A DNA stretch of 64,000 nt, from assembly GCF_035046505.1 (NCBI RefSeq), contig NC_089823.1, positions 8,970,044 to 9,034,043 on the forward strand, written 5' to 3'. The notes under the pieces are model-generated. The model had not been told where the DNA came from. It did no database searches and saw only the letters and a program-made list of their open reading frames with translations. A program made the position numbers and the translations under genes. Shown in pieces: positions 43,931 to 55,309 of this stretch (the stretch's first letter is position 1; every line of letters begins with the position of its first letter). The stretch is from Tiliqua scincoides (taxonomy: Eukaryota > Chordata > Lepidosauria > Squamata > Scincidae).

Positions 43931-45877
43931 GGTAGAACCATCACATACCACTATGTAGTACTTCAGTAATGCAGTACATGAACATCCCAAACTCCTTTTA
44001 GGAAGTGTAATCAATGCACTGCAAATCAAACCCAGATTTGGGTTTGGGCCAAATGTTGGGCCAAAAGATACAGGGCATCTGGGCCAGGTGTTCTGGGCTC
44101 CTTCCCTTCCGGGCAGCGCAGTCAGCAGGTAGACACACTACCTCCTCATTGCAAACTCTGGCTTAAATCACAGGAGCATGCAGAAATGGAATGTACCGAG
44201 TAAGCCCCATGTAAGAAATTATGTGCAAGATGATGCATAAAGAATAGGCTCAGAAGGGCATGACAGCACACATTTGCTACAGTTGACCTGGCTCTATGAT
44301 AAAAGAATCTGCCCATTGAGATTGGGTGTGCATGCAATTCAGTGGACGGGAACGGCTGCAAAGTTATTGCACGTACTCTTGCTTTAGCAGCAAATTGGGT
44401 TAGGACTCCCTGATGCCTACTGCAGTGGTTTGGGGAGGGGGGGTTTCTGTAAAATTCTGGATCCAAGAGGGGTGAGACTGAGAGCTAAATTACACCACAT
44501 CCAAGGGAATTGCATGGTGTAGCTCTTGGTAGAGCTGCGTTACTACAGAGAGCAGGTGAGAGATTGTGTATTTGAATGTGTCTGCACTAGCATGCTTTAC
44601 ACTAGCATGTAAAGAATAAGGCTAGGCTGGAACTCTTTTTCCTGTTATGCTAAGTTGATGGCTTATTTTATTTTGATTCTCAGGAAGTTTTCTATTTAAA
44701 GAACAGAGCACTCAGACATGGAATTCCCCCACCTGCCTTAAAAAGTGGAACAAACGTAGTGCTCAGACTATACCACCTGATTCCGGGATGGCATCACTAT
44801 CTAATCTGCATCGTTAGGGTGGCCTTGCCTGCACTGACAGCATGACCATAGGCCTTGTTCAGATGTCCGTCAAGGGAGAAAGTATGTAGTATCCGGTTGG
44901 CCATCTGTACAATGGATTTGCCATTCTTTGCCACACTGGAAAGAGAGGGAGTGGAGACTCTTTTCTGTGGCTCTTACTGTTGCACCACAAGGCAGAAATA
45001 AGCCCGGATGATAACAGCTCCATGAAACCGTGCTTAGCTCCTTGCTTTTCTGCACTCACTGAAGCAATAAAGGCCAGTTGTCACATCTTACCATAAGTGA
45101 GAATCCATGGGACAAGCCACAATTTGGAGAAGAGCAGATCCAGCAGGTAGCAGAGCAGGGCAGAGTTGAAGGGCCTTGAATACCTCCAAGGAGTCAACCT
45201 ACTTTAATGATGTCTTGAGTGCTTATGTTCTGCTCCTGGGTCTACCCACCCCACCCAGCCTCCCTGAGTAGTGGAGAGACTTAAAGAGTCTCTCTCTGCC
45301 TTGGAACCCAACACTCCATGGTGTCTATTAATTCCTATCTGGTGTGTTGCCTGCAGTGGTACACTGAAGAATTTGAGGCCTTTGAAACAAAGGGAGTTCC
45401 TTGATGATGCTTCTGGGAAATCCATTTCAGGGTTCTAAGACTCAATGTCAGGATCTGGTCCAGCATGGCTGGTGTTACTGCCTTTCTGACCTGGGGAGCC
45501 CCTCTTCCTTTGGGCTTGAGTCCAGGCCTCTGTCTGAGGCTGCGATTTCAATGGGAATGAAATACGAGAGCACAGGAAGTACCCCTCAATAGTGCTTCCT
45601 ACACTCATATATATCAGTCATCTCAGAGTCAGGGACTTGTGACTCTTGCTGGGAGATGCACATTTTTCTACTGCGGCAAAAGAACTTGTCCTCTCTTGGA
45701 GGGGAGCTGCATTTCCTCCCTTCAGTCAATATTGTCGTACACCAGAAGAAGGAGGACTTGCCCTTCTCTACAAACACACATCGCAATCAAGTCCCACACA
45801 TGGGAAACGCAAACTCGGTGTGGTATATAATGCTCCTGCTTCTACCTAACAAGGAGGCCCAAGGAGACAGTACTCAC

Positions 45878-45987
45878 ATCAATGGTTCCCATGATTTAGG
45901 CTTAATGAAGATAGCAATGGGGTACAGTTGTGCAGCTTGTAGTCGCTTGATGGCATTTCCTGATACATCAAGTATACAGTGCTTGCC
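45878..45987 (-). CDS. DLG2: DLG2 GK-domain exon 3 ([17 protein letters not shown]), 110 nt
   Basis: The acceptor is tttctcacag and the donor gtgagta. The exon encodes [32 protein letters not shown] and WEPL, plus the first two bases of Met. It is phase 0 in and phase 2 out. This is the central beta-sheet of the GK-like fold. The Trp in KSWEPL is unusual against the KSLEPL I remember for DLG2, and could be a lineage change, polymorphism or sequencing error. The next exon supplies the G completing ATG. Confidence 0.96.
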
Positions 45988-47862
45988 CTGTGAGAAATAG
46001 ATGAAGAGGCATTTATTATTGGGGTGTTGATTGTACTACAGCCAAAAAGAGAGGCAGGGCTTCTGAGTCACATCTGTCTAGAACACAATCATCACTGCCC
46101 AGGGTGAAAGAAGAGAAGCTTCACGTTGGAACCATCCTTCTGAAGACTTCCTCTGACCCCTTGAAAGGCTTTCATATTCTCGAGTGCCCCACAAAGGGTG
46201 TTTTGCTGGACTGTTATCCCTGACATTTTGGGACTAGTTTTAGGGTTGCAAACTTTTGAGTGACTTGTATTTTTATTAGTTTGTACTGGATTTTGTATAA
46301 ACGTAGAAAATCCCACTGTGGGAGCCAATTTTTGACTTTTAAAAAATCAGAATAAATGCTGTATAAAATAAATAGATGAAATGGCTTCAAAAGGTTTGGT
46401 CGTTGCATATGGGTCATTCTGCAAGGTGAGCTTTACTTCTGCATGGCTTTCATTTTTCTGATGGACCAAAGCTCATGATCCATTCCCTCCACCTGCTTTT
46501 GTGAAGTCATGCCAGGCTTATTCATACTTCAGACATGTTCATGGAACTGTGCAGCCATCACCAGTGAAGGGCTACTGCCTTCAGACTTTGCTTTTGGCCT
46601 TCTTGGAGGCATCTGGCCAGATGTGAGGATGTTGGCCTAGATGACCCCCTGATCCGGCAAAGCTCTTCTTGTACAAAAATTCACTTGGGGCGCAGTCCTA
46701 ACCCACTTTCTAGCACTGACATAAGGGCAATGCAGCTCGGAGGTAAGGGAACAAACATTGCCTTACTTTGAGGAGGCCTCCGTGACTGCCCCTCCAACTG
46801 CAGGATGCAGCACATGCCCCACAGACACAGCTATGCCAGTGCTGGAAAGTTGGTTAGGATTGCATCCTTGGGAGAATATCAGATACAATATCAGGTACAA
46901 GGAAGTGTCCCCACTTTTATCATCTGTTCATTTTAAAAAGGAAGCATACTGGTGGATGGCCCAATCCTATGGGCCACTTACAGCAGAAGACTGTGTTGTT
47001 TTGTGATGGCACAAACATCATACTGCTGTTGCATGCTATAGAGCCACTGGTAGAAATGCACATGCCAGAACTACCTGGATATGCTGGCAACAGGTAAGGT
47101 GGTAGAGGGAGTGGTTTGTGGGAGATCGGGGTGGGGAGTGGGCCAAACCAATGGGTGGCTCAAAGGTAAAAGGGGGAGGATCTCGAAGATAGTCAACTAC
47201 ACCAGATCCCATCCCCATATCCCGGCCTCGATCTGCTCCCTTCCTGTCCTTGGAATTACACCAGCAAAATAGTTGGCTTATGTCCAAAGAGACCTATTGA
47301 TGACCAGGTGGCCACCTGGGAGGTTAAGTAAAAAAGATTGCTCCCCCCCCATAGCATGTAGTGCATGTTCCAATAGTAGTGCTGCATGTTATGGACTGGT
47401 GGGGGATAGGCCTGGGCAGTGAAACAGTTTGGAAAGCAGTGGACAATTCTCTGTTCTGGTACTTTGAAGAAGGACAGGATTAGGGGCATGTACACTTTTG
47501 TTGGGAAAAGAAAAGAAAAGAATGCATTCTGATGTCCATCTCACTTCTAACAGCTATTAAAGAGCATTGAAAATACAGTAATTTTTCATTATGAGTATAG
47601 GAAAGAGTTCAGTGCCTGATGTTTCCATGTCAGCCTCACTGCCCTACTGCAAAATGAAAACCACAGTGAACAACACCTTGCAGGGATGTTCTGAGGAACA
47701 ACAAGACACGTTAGAAGTGCCCTTCCATTATTTAAACAATTGGGATATTGACAAGTGCTGATCAGCCTGCTGAAATTGTACCATGTGTAGGCATTGTACA
47801 ATTCAACTTAAACACAGGTTCAATATTAGTAGCTCGATGATGACTTTATCTGGTTCACTTAC
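45988..47862. other. DLG2 intron with a CR1 remnant and one MITE
   Basis: The intron is 1.9 kb. A short old CR1 3' end (+) is at about 46,593-46,672 (GAGGCATCTGGCCAGATG, GGCCTAGATGACCCCCTGAT, CAAAGCTCTTCTTGT). A GGGCCCAATCCTA-type MITE follows at 46,688-46,868. The remaining sequence, including 46,869-47,862, is unclassified. Confidence 0.55.
46688..46868. mobile_element. MITE with ~30-bp TIRs (GGGCCCAATCCTA family), old copy
   Basis: Left: GTCCTAACCCACTTTCTAGC ACTG; right: CAGTGCTGGAAAGTTGGTTA GGATTGC. The interior ACAAACATTGCCTTACTTTG, AGGAGGCCTCCGTGAC matches the copies at 50,688 and 58,071. Confidence 0.7.
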
Positions 47863-48035
47863 TCTTTCTGCCACAAATCTCACGGACTGCACGCTTGTTC
47901 CATACAGATTATCATTATATTGCCCGGCCTCTATGAATTTGTGCTCTTGGATGTCCTTTTCCATTTGTTCTCGGGACATGACAAAATGGTAGTCTCTCCC
48001 ATCCACTTCATAATCACGTTTCGGCCGAGTTGTAT
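47863..48035 (-). CDS. DLG2: DLG2 GK-domain exon 2 (GMP-binding-like lobe), 173 nt
   Basis: With the carried-over C the exon reads [19 protein letters not shown], then [20 protein letters not shown], then [19 protein letters not shown], and ends in phase 0 at donor gtaagtg. The acceptor is accctaag. This is the lobe that binds GMP in true guanylate kinases and phosphoserine peptides in DLG proteins. The YNDNLYG and VRFVAER signatures are the strongest pointers to DLG2 rather than DLG1. Met replaces the residue I remember as Ile or Thr before SREQ. The exon is otherwise ordinary. Confidence 0.97.
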
Positions 48036-48225
48036 CTTAGGGTAACAATAAAGAAAGGGAAAGAAGAGATTTCTGTGAGTCCACCATGACACAAATATAT
48101 CCAACCCACACAACAATGCTGCAGCAGCCTGGACCTCTATTGTTGTCAGCTCCGTCCTCTAAGATTGTCAAGATCTTTTGTGATATTTGGAAAATTTGTA
48201 ATGGTTCTCAGTGGTTGCGCTACAA

Positions 48226-48439
48226 CAGCAATTTTCAACCAGTGTGCTGTGGCGCACTGGTGTGCTGTGAACAGCCTGCAAGTGTGCCAGGGGGCTTTGG
48301 GGGAGGGTAATTTATTAGTACAGCCATTGGGGATCTGAACATGGTGTGCCCTGTCAAGTGTCAAAACAATGATGGTGTGCCCTGTAAATTTTAGCGCCTT
48401 GTCAGTGTGCAGTGAGATGAAAAAGGTTGAAAACCACTG
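48226..48439. mobile_element. hAT-like MITE (CAGCAATTTTCAACCAGTGTG)
   Basis: The left end CAGCAATTTTCAACCAGTGT and right end AAAGGTTGAAAACCACTG are inverted. The interior has GTGTGCTGTGGCGCACTGG. The right flank CTTTATAG fits hAT target preference, but the left octamer no longer matches well. Confidence 0.7.
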
Positions 48440-48756
48440 CTTTATAGTTACGTTTCAGTCTGGACTGGAAAGTAATGTGGCAAGAGATGAGTAATTCTCA
48501 TCTCTGCAGCATCTCTGCATCTCTGCAGCCTAGATTTCTGAGGTGCTTCTAGCCACAATGATCCCTGAGGCTCTATATTTATTTATATATTTATCTATAT
48601 TTATTTATTTATCTACCTATTTATCCATGGAGTTTTCACCTGAGGTTTTATCTCAGTATGATGAGAAAAGTCCTTTAGAGGAAAAACATCCCTTTACTCA
48701 GTGGTTTAAAAATAGACTCGCTTACCTTGTAATGCGAGAGAGTGGCAGCAGACAAT

Positions 48757-48804
48757 CAATCAATCAATCAATCAATCAAACAATCAATCAATCAATCAAT
48801 CAAT
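48757..48804. repeat. (AATC)n microsatellite
   Basis: About twelve AATC units with one AAAC interruption, inside a DLG2 intron. Confidence 0.95.
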
Positions 48805-49227
48805 CTCCTTCCAGGCACTTAGAACAGCTTAGTTTCAGTTTACTAGGAGGTGAGCAACCCCTCCCAGAAGAATGCAAAGCAGAGGTGATAATCACTTCCG
48901 TTTTTCATACTTTTGAGGGAAGAAGGGGGGGGTCACTTGCCTCTGAGTGAAGCTCTTTGAAGCCCCTGGAGAGAGACTGATTGCCTGCCTGCTGCAGGTC
49001 TCTTGCATTACAATGGTAACTGAGGTTATTTTTAAACTGCTGAATGAAGGGACTTTTTCATGGATTTCATTTACAATTTTTGGCATCAAGAGATTCTGGG
49101 AACAGAACCCCTTCAGACGCCGAGACATAACCTGAATACGACTGATATAAATTAGTAGCATTTGCCGTACAATTTGTGTGGCGAGTAGTTCCTCCCCTTT
49201 ATATAGGTGTTGTCCTACCTATATATA

Positions 49228-49260
49228 TATAGCACCTACCTACCTACCTACCTACCTACC

Positions 49261-49297
<37 letters not shown>
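49228..49297. repeat. (TACC)n followed by (TC)n microsatellite
   Basis: About nine TACC units change directly into about fifteen TC units. This is a compound tract in a DLG2 intron. Confidence 0.95.
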
Positions 49298-49299
<2 letters not shown>

Positions 49300-50029
49300 G
49301 TACACTGGTGGGAATGCCGGAGGCTTCCTGCAAACACCGTCGCTCTCCTTGCTGCTGGCCAGACCAGTTAAGTCAGTGGGACAGGTGGGGGTGAGGGGAG
49401 GGCATAATGGGGTGGGAAGGGGGTGTAACAGGGTAGAGAGGCTGTGGGAAGGGATAGATCCCGTGGCGAGGTCTCACACTGGATTCTATTCCCCTTTCTT
49501 GCAGCCTCCCTGTATCGTTTTCCTCGTTGGACTTGCACTACTGAAATTGCTCGTGCAGGTCCCATTGTAGAGCGGGAGGATTGCAGAGCTGTAAGGGGAT
49601 TTAAATCCCCTTTCACCTCTGAAGTCTCCCAATCCATATCACCTTGTTGGATACACTACACCTTTTTTCCCCCCTCCTTTACTCCTTCCCAGATCGCAGT
49701 TTTCCCGTTGCCCTCACCTCTCCCCCTTGCTCTCATTCTATTTTTAAGTTAAACTAGACAAGCATCACAATTCTTCCTTTAGTCCTACTTTGATTTAAAT
49801 AGCGGCCACTGGGAGCCCCAATCCAGATTAGAATTGTACAGTTGGAGGGGAGCGGCCACCCTTTCCCCTACACCATTTTCCTGCTATGACTTCATTTTCA
49901 AGGGCATTCACTGAGCACTTGCTCAAGGCTACTCCTGATCCTTGCTTCCTATGCTCCAGAGCTTTGTCCAGGTCCAAAGAAACAACAAAGTAAGTCTCAC
50001 AAAGAGGCATCTCAGAATACAAAACTTAC

Positions 50030-50131
50030 GTGGTACACAGGAGCCAAATTTGTCGGGGAATTCAGATATCAAGTCATCATTGATCCGATCTTTCATTGGA
50101 CCAAGGATAATAACTGGTCTGGTGTAATTGA
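50030..50131 (-). CDS. DLG2: DLG2 GK-domain exon 1 ([20 protein letters not shown]), 102 nt
   Basis: The exon follows acceptor gcatttcag and ends at donor gtaagtt. It encodes [20 protein letters not shown] and [14 protein letters not shown] plus one base. This is the start of the guanylate-kinase-like domain. The ATP-binding loop position reads GPMKDR, without the GxxGxGK pattern of active guanylate kinases, as is known for the DLG family, whose GK domain binds phosphopeptides instead. There are no in-frame stops and no unusual changes. Confidence 0.96.
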
Positions 50132-51288
50132 CTGAAATGCAGAAAAAAAGGAATATCTCGATGATGATGAAAGGGGGTAGTTTGTAAATAAAGAGTTATG
50201 ATGGTTCAGCACCTAAAAATGACTTTTTTTTTTAAGTAGAAATGATTGGGTAAAATAAATCTCTGCAGTCCAAAGGGGATTTTCCAAGGCAAAATCAAAG
50301 TTGCTACGTGCAAGCTGACGGCGAGCTGGACACATCTGCTGTTCATAAAACAAAGGAAGTGGGAGCTGACAATGTGAATCCAATTATCCACTGTTAGAGC
50401 TAAGCCGTTTTGTTGAGAAATACATGCATCACAGAATGCATGTATTGCCTTTGGGGAATGCCTCATATCATCAAGGTTGGGGACGGGAGGGGAAATCCTC
50501 GCAACACAAAAATGCCAACAATTCCCTGCAGGTAGAAAACTGGCACAGAAGACAAAGGGCAGGTGTAAATATTTCCCTCTGCTGTGCTAGATTTCTTCCA
50601 GCAGGGAGTGTTTACAAAGGGGAATATTCAACATTTGTTTCCTCCACCTGCAAAATGAAGTGGTACAGTTCACTCTACCATCTCAGGGCCCAATCCTATC
50701 CAGTGTTCCAGCACTGATGCAGCCTTGCCAGGCAGGCATACACTGCATCCTGTGGGGGCAAAGCAGTCATGGAGGCCTCATCAAGAGAAGGAAATGTTTG
50801 TTCCCTTACCTTAGGGCTGCATTGCGGCTGCATCAGTGCTGGAAAGTTGCATAGGATTGGGCCCTCAGATTCTTATCTCCTTCTGCTGCAAGTATGGACC
50901 AGGCCTTAGTCTGACTAACTCACATTTAGCACGTGGCTGGGCAGAGCTGGTCAAAGGCAAGCAACTGTGATTCATATTTGACGAATGTGGAATGCTTAGA
51001 CTGAGAAATAAGCAATTAGCACAAGACCAGTTGCAGCAGAAAATTCTTTTACTTGCAGTTTTTGGGGGCCAGGAGGTTGTGTCAGCAGCACTCTGAGGCT
51101 CAGAGAGATACAACTTGCCTGCAGATCTGGCAAGTAAATGCACAGGATTGCAGCCTTTTTGCTGTGGCTGTCATTAAACATTTGGGATTCAAGTCAGAGA
51201 CCGTTGCCAAACTACTGCAAATCTCCCTGCGAGCAGATCCAATCTATCCTCTGTCTGCCTCCATAATAGAACATCCAGCTTTGCTTAC
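50132..51288. other. DLG2 intron with one MITE
   Basis: The intron is 1.2 kb. It holds the MITE at 50,688-50,869; the rest is unclassified. Confidence 0.6.
50688..50869. mobile_element. MITE with GGGCCCAATCCTA termini, 182 bp
   Basis: It begins GGGCCCAATCCTATCCAGTG and ends AAGTTGCATAGGATTGGGCCC. CCAGCACTGATGCAGCC is mirrored by GGCTGCATCAGTGCTGG. TCA occurs on both sides, compatible with a 3-bp target duplication. The end CCCAATCCTAT is shared with the 90-bp palindromic MITE family. Confidence 0.8.
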
Positions 51289-51339
51289 TTTCCTGCCTTG
51301 TAACAGGTTCGTAGGAGAGAATGCAGTCCTCTTGTCCTC
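51289..51339 (-). CDS. DLG2: DLG2 linker exon before GK domain (GQEDCILSYEPVTRQE), 51 nt
   Basis: The acceptor is tcttactag and the donor gtaagca. The exon starts by completing an Arg codon (GA), then encodes GQEDCILSYEPVTRQE plus one base. This is the short SH3 strand and linker just before the GK-like domain. The family sequence as I recall it is GQEDLILSYEPVTRQE, so Cys here replaces Leu. The LSYEPV strand completes the split SH3 fold of MAGUKs. Phase is 1 in and 1 out, so it can follow either HOOK exon or the 42-nt cassette. Confidence 0.95.
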
Positions 51340-51964
51340 CTAGTAAGAGAAGAAAAGAAACAAAAAAAAGTCAACATGGACAAATGATACGCTGGAAAAT
51401 CACTGGGAGAGAGTCGATTAAGCTCTTTTAAACCCAGACCATTCCCAAATGCTTCCAGAATTCTGCAGCAGTTCAAACTGTCAAGTCATTCCCTTTTACA
51501 ATTATTCAGTTGTGGTAGCAAAGCTTCCTTGTTAATTCCCAGTGGCCTGGCCAATAGGAATGAGGTAGAAAATGAAATGGTTCATTTATTGCTTGGCGGC
51601 ATCTATTAAATCAGCTATCTCATGAAATTTCACATCCAAAATGCTTGGATGTGTGTGATCAGAACAGGCACTAAGAAATACAAAAACACTCTACTGAGCA
51701 TCAAGGTGAATTTTGTTGACTTTTGAATCAGAAATCAGTGTGGGACATTCAGTTTATCTAGAAATTTAATGGTAATTAGCACATGGGAACCTGTGTCTCT
51801 ATCTAAACTTGTGCAGAGCAGTGGGGAGGGAATACTATTTGAGCTGGGGACAACTATAAGTATACAAGTCAGAAAATGGAGAGCCTTGCAGGCACACAAG
51901 CTCCAAATGAGCATTGGGGCTCATTCACACCTGAAGCACTTCTGGATTTGTCTTGCACTTTGTA

Positions 51965-52130
51965 GAGGTTATTTTATTAAAACAAGAAGCTGCCTTATGG
52001 TGTCAAGCCACTGGGTGATCTGGCTACGTAGTAGATGGATCTTTCCTAGACCAAATCCAGGGATTGAACTGGAACCTTCTGCATACAAAACATGTGCTTA
52101 GTCACTGAACTATAGCCCCTTCTCCTTAGC
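51965..52130 (-). mobile_element. tRNA-derived SINE, nearly complete
   Basis: On the minus strand it opens GGAGAAGGGGCTATAGTTCA GTGAC (A box), then TGCAGAAGGTTCCAGTTCAA TCCCTGG (B box). It ends GGCTTGACACCATAAGGCAG CTTCTTG, a CR1/L3-like 3' end found on sauropsid tRNA SINEs. Confidence 0.8.
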
Positions 52131-53043
52131 TCAGCCATATGAACATGAACACGACAGCTGATTTGCAAATCAGCAGAAATAAGAGCTGATGTCATGTAGC
52201 GGCCACAAGCAGGAATTGTGAAAGAGGAAGTGCATGATTAAAAAAAACCCACCAGACTCAAGAAATCACTAGTGGCTTTAGGTAAGCTGCTATTCTCTCA
52301 GATATTGGCCTCAAAGAGGAGATAATCAGGCCTGTTGGTCAAGCTAAATGTGATATGGGGCTTCTGTGGTTGAAACGCTCCAATTAGTTTGTATCAGCAA
52401 GCAGAAGTGCAGCTGATTCAGTTCAGGGCCACGGCATGCAATAGGAGGTTTAACCCTTTGACTCTGCACCAGTTCCTCCACTTTCCAGTTCCATCAGTGA
52501 TTTTCACATCTCCTAAGGCCACCCTGGCCACAGTGCAGGGGAAAAGGTTAGAATCTCTTTTCCCGTGTCTCAATGCAAACTGGAACTTCCCCCCTCCAGC
52601 ATGATTGGTTTCGGAAAAAGAAGACAAGATTGGGAGTTCCAGTCATGGAATGTCCACATCACATCTCGCTTGACACTGTTCATATCGTGTGGGGGACAAC
52701 AGCAAGATGTTGTATTGGTTTCAGGATACCAGACCAGTTTGCATGGTTTTTTTTTTTTTTTCCAAAATCAAATTTCTAGCCCTTAGGGTTGTTGAAATAT
52801 GCTTGACAACATGTGCAAAATGCCTGGTGCCATTTCAAAAGCCAGAAGCTTCTGAAGTGTCATCTCCTTGCCCTGTCCCATGACTAGCAAAAGGGATTAA
52901 ATTATGCAAAATGATAACAACTGCAGCATAAATTATGTACAATAAGAGGAATCCTGCAAAGTGGTTTCATTTACAGAGACCAAAGTGAAAAGGTTCAGCT
53001 GTTTTTGAACAGAATGTTTTCGCATTGCCAGATAACCATGCAC

Positions 53044-53240
53044 CATAGTTTGGGAGATCCCCGAGTTCAGTGGTGGAGCAGAAGGTGCCAAGTCAATCCC
53101 TGGCATTTCCAGTTAAAATATCTAAGGGAGTAGGACAAGGAAAGACCTTGGCTTGAGACTTTGTGAGAGCTGCCTCCAACAAGGCCAGTGAAGGACTCAG
53201 TGGCTTGACTCAACATTAGATAGATTTCTATGTTCATAGG
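53044..53240 (+). mobile_element. tRNA-derived SINE
   Basis: GAGTTCAGTGGTGGAGCAGA AGGTGCCAAGTCAATCCCTG GCATTTCCAG gives the A and B box regions. The body GAAAGACCTTGGCTTGAGAC TTTGTGAGAGCTGCC and CAACATTAGATAGATTTCTA TGTTC at the 3' end match the same family as 51,965. Confidence 0.78.
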
Positions 53241-53282
53241 GGCATTTGCAGGTTCTGGAGATATGAGGCTCAACAGTAAAGC

Positions 53283-53660
53283 CAGCACCGTAACTAGGGC
53301 GGAGCCTGAGGTGCACCTGCCCCAGGTGTTTCACCAAATGGGGGGCACATGACTACCCCTCCAGGCTCCGCCCTAATGGAGAAGGTGCTAGTGGCTTTGC
53401 ACACCCCTTCCTTCTCTTCTGGAGGCTGGTAACACAAAACCACCAGGACCTTCTCCACAGGGGAGAATCTGGATGCGACTGTCTTGCGCTGCTTGCTGTA
53501 CTCCCACACTTCATGGAGGCTCCCAACTTCCATGGAGAAGGAACAGGGTGCACAAAGTGGCCAGAAGAAGCACCCCCTCCTCTGGGGAGAAACTGGAAGT
53601 GACATCACAACCTTACATGATGTCACAATGTCACTGCCCCCTATTGCACATGTAGCTTGG
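53283..53660. repeat. hAT-like repeat (CAGCACCGTAACTAGGGCGG) with a body shared at 56,169
   Basis: The left end resembles 17,728 (CGTAACTAGGGCGGAGCCTG AGG). The body GGGGAGAATCTGGATGCGAC TGTCTTGCGCTGCTTGCTGT ACTCCCACACTTC recurs at 56,197-56,316. An internal inverted repeat, GGCGGAGCCTGAG against CCAGGCTCCGCCC, is visible at 53,299-53,375. The right end is not clear. Confidence 0.55.
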
Positions 53661-54246
53661 CCCTAAATTAGGTTACAGTTAAGAATATAAGAGTCCCGCT
53701 GGATCAGGCCAAGATCAAAGTGCCATGCCTCCTTGGTTGGCATAGGACAAGTGGCAATTGTTTTTGAAATGCAAGTTTCTATCTTTTGCAAATGACCTAA
53801 GCCTCTAGTCACTGATTTCCAAGTCAAATCATGCAAGTTAAGACTACGTCAGTGTCATCTGTCCAAAACATCTCGTTTAGCTGAAAGACAATATCACTGT
53901 TATATCTATTAGCAGAGGGTATTAAAAGCCTATAACCATGAAGTCTGTGCCCCATGGTTACTCTGGCATCCATGAAGGCAAATCCTCGGTGCTTGGTGCA
54001 CATACACACAGTTTGCTCCACAAATGGCTTGAAGAAGTCAACCAGCAGATAAGAAATGGGAAGGGTGGCAACAGTGTTTGCTTTAGAAATACAGCTGCAT
54101 TGTTATCCAGTAGCCATTCATTTCAGTGGGGCTGAGGCAGGAGACTGCCCACGCTGGACTGGGCCAGACACATTTCGCCTTGGAATTACAAATAGGGCTA
54201 GAATTTTAGATACAAGAAGAAAGGTTTATATACTCTGATGGTAAAC

Positions 54247-54427
54247 CAGTGGCATAGCTAGAGGGGGTGCAAAGCACTACGTTTTACAGGGAGCCTCACC
54301 ACAACGCCTCCGTTTTGCTCCCACCGCCTGGAATGGCTCTGAAGGGGAGGAGAAGGGGCCCCTTGCATGATGCAGTGAGGCTCCCTGCAAAACTTAGTAC
54401 TTTGTACCCCCTCTAGCTATGCCACTG
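54247..54427. mobile_element. hAT-like MITE, 181 bp (TSD TGGTAAAC/TTGTAAAC)
   Basis: Ends CAGTGGCATAGCTAGAGGGG and CCCCTCTAGCTATGCCACTG are perfectly inverted over 20 bp. The flanking octamers TGGTAAAC and TTGTAAAC match at 7 of 8. It is the cleanest copy of the family also seen at 42,937. Confidence 0.9.
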
Positions 54428-55309
54428 TTGTAAACACATTGTTTAAAGGGGACAAATCTCCTCTTACCCCGAGGAGACCTCCAGCAGCCGAAAATTGCCT
54501 GTGGGGTACAGAAGTAGCTGCACCAGCACCATGCAGGGATTTAGACAGGGCTGGGCTGTAAGCCTGGAGGTACATTCAGGAGAGGGTAGGGCCATCAATG
54601 ATGCTAAGAATGCCAAGAGCAGGAAATGAAAAGAGCGCAGCGTGACATAGGCATTGGGGGGTATCTATGAGACATTCCTGCAGCAGCTCCAGCTTCAATG
54701 GACAAGCCAACTGGGAAATTAAATGCAAATACTGAGATTTCAGTACTGGGACTGTATCATGTATATAACCCACTAAGTCAAGATGGGATTTTGGCCAGCA
54801 GCTTCCAGAGCTTATAAAAAGAAGCAGACAAATTCCATTAATGGCTATTAACTATGATAGCTGATGGAGCCTCTTTGACGCCAGGGAAAGCAAGAAGGGA
54901 GGGCTGTGGCCATCATGTCCTGCTTGGATGTGTCTATGCACCATGTAATTAGAGGATGCTGAAGAGAGAATGTGGGGCGAGACGATCCTGTCAATCTAAT
55001 TCAGCTAAGATCTAAGGATTTGCCTTAGGTTCTAACTGAAGTGTCCCAAGCGGAGATGCCTCTCTCCCGGGCAACTTCACAATTATTGTGATATAATGTG
55101 ATAATCTGGGCACAGAGAGGCCCTTCTGAAGGAGGTCACCGCTGTTTCACAGCCACCTTCTGCATTTGATTTCTATCTGCATTCATTTATACATCAAACC
55201 ATTTGCACCTATAATATATATATAAATGTTAAGTAAAGAAAAGAGAAAAAGAAATCAAACCATAACAGGCAAGCCAAAGTAAAGACCCCCAACAAAAGCC
55301 ATAACTTAC

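Larger units (their letters stand above)
42702..45877. other. DLG2 intron with two hAT-like MITEs
   Basis: The intron is 3.2 kb. It contains the MITEs at 42,937-43,171 and 43,612-43,930. The stretch 43,931-45,877 (about 1.9 kb) has no recognisable element or gene beyond short A- or T-rich runs. Confidence 0.6.
48036..50029. other. DLG2 intron with a hAT element and several microsatellites
   Basis: The intron is 2.0 kb. It includes a hAT-like element at 48,226-48,439, (TTTA)n-like repeats at about 48,575-48,625, (AATC)n at 48,757-48,804 and (TACC)n(TC)n at about 49,228-49,297. The interval 49,300-50,029 is unclassified, with several C/T-rich stretches. Confidence 0.6.
51340..55309. other. DLG2 intron between the linker exon and the 42-nt cassette
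   Basis: The intron is 4.0 kb. It holds tRNA-SINEs at 51,965-52,130 and 53,044-53,240, a repeat at 53,283-53,660, a CR1 scrap at about 53,676-53,720 (AAGAATATAAGAGTCCCGCT GGATCAGGCC, minus strand) and the MITE at 54,247-54,427. The intervals 51,340-51,964, 52,131-53,043, 53,721-54,246 and 54,428-55,309 show nothing recognisable. Confidence 0.55.

Noticed and set aside
49228-49297. CRISPR-like or regulatory tandem array
   Set aside because: It is a plain (TACC)n(TC)n microsatellite without spacers; the same holds for (AATC)n at 48,757 and (TTTA)n tracts.
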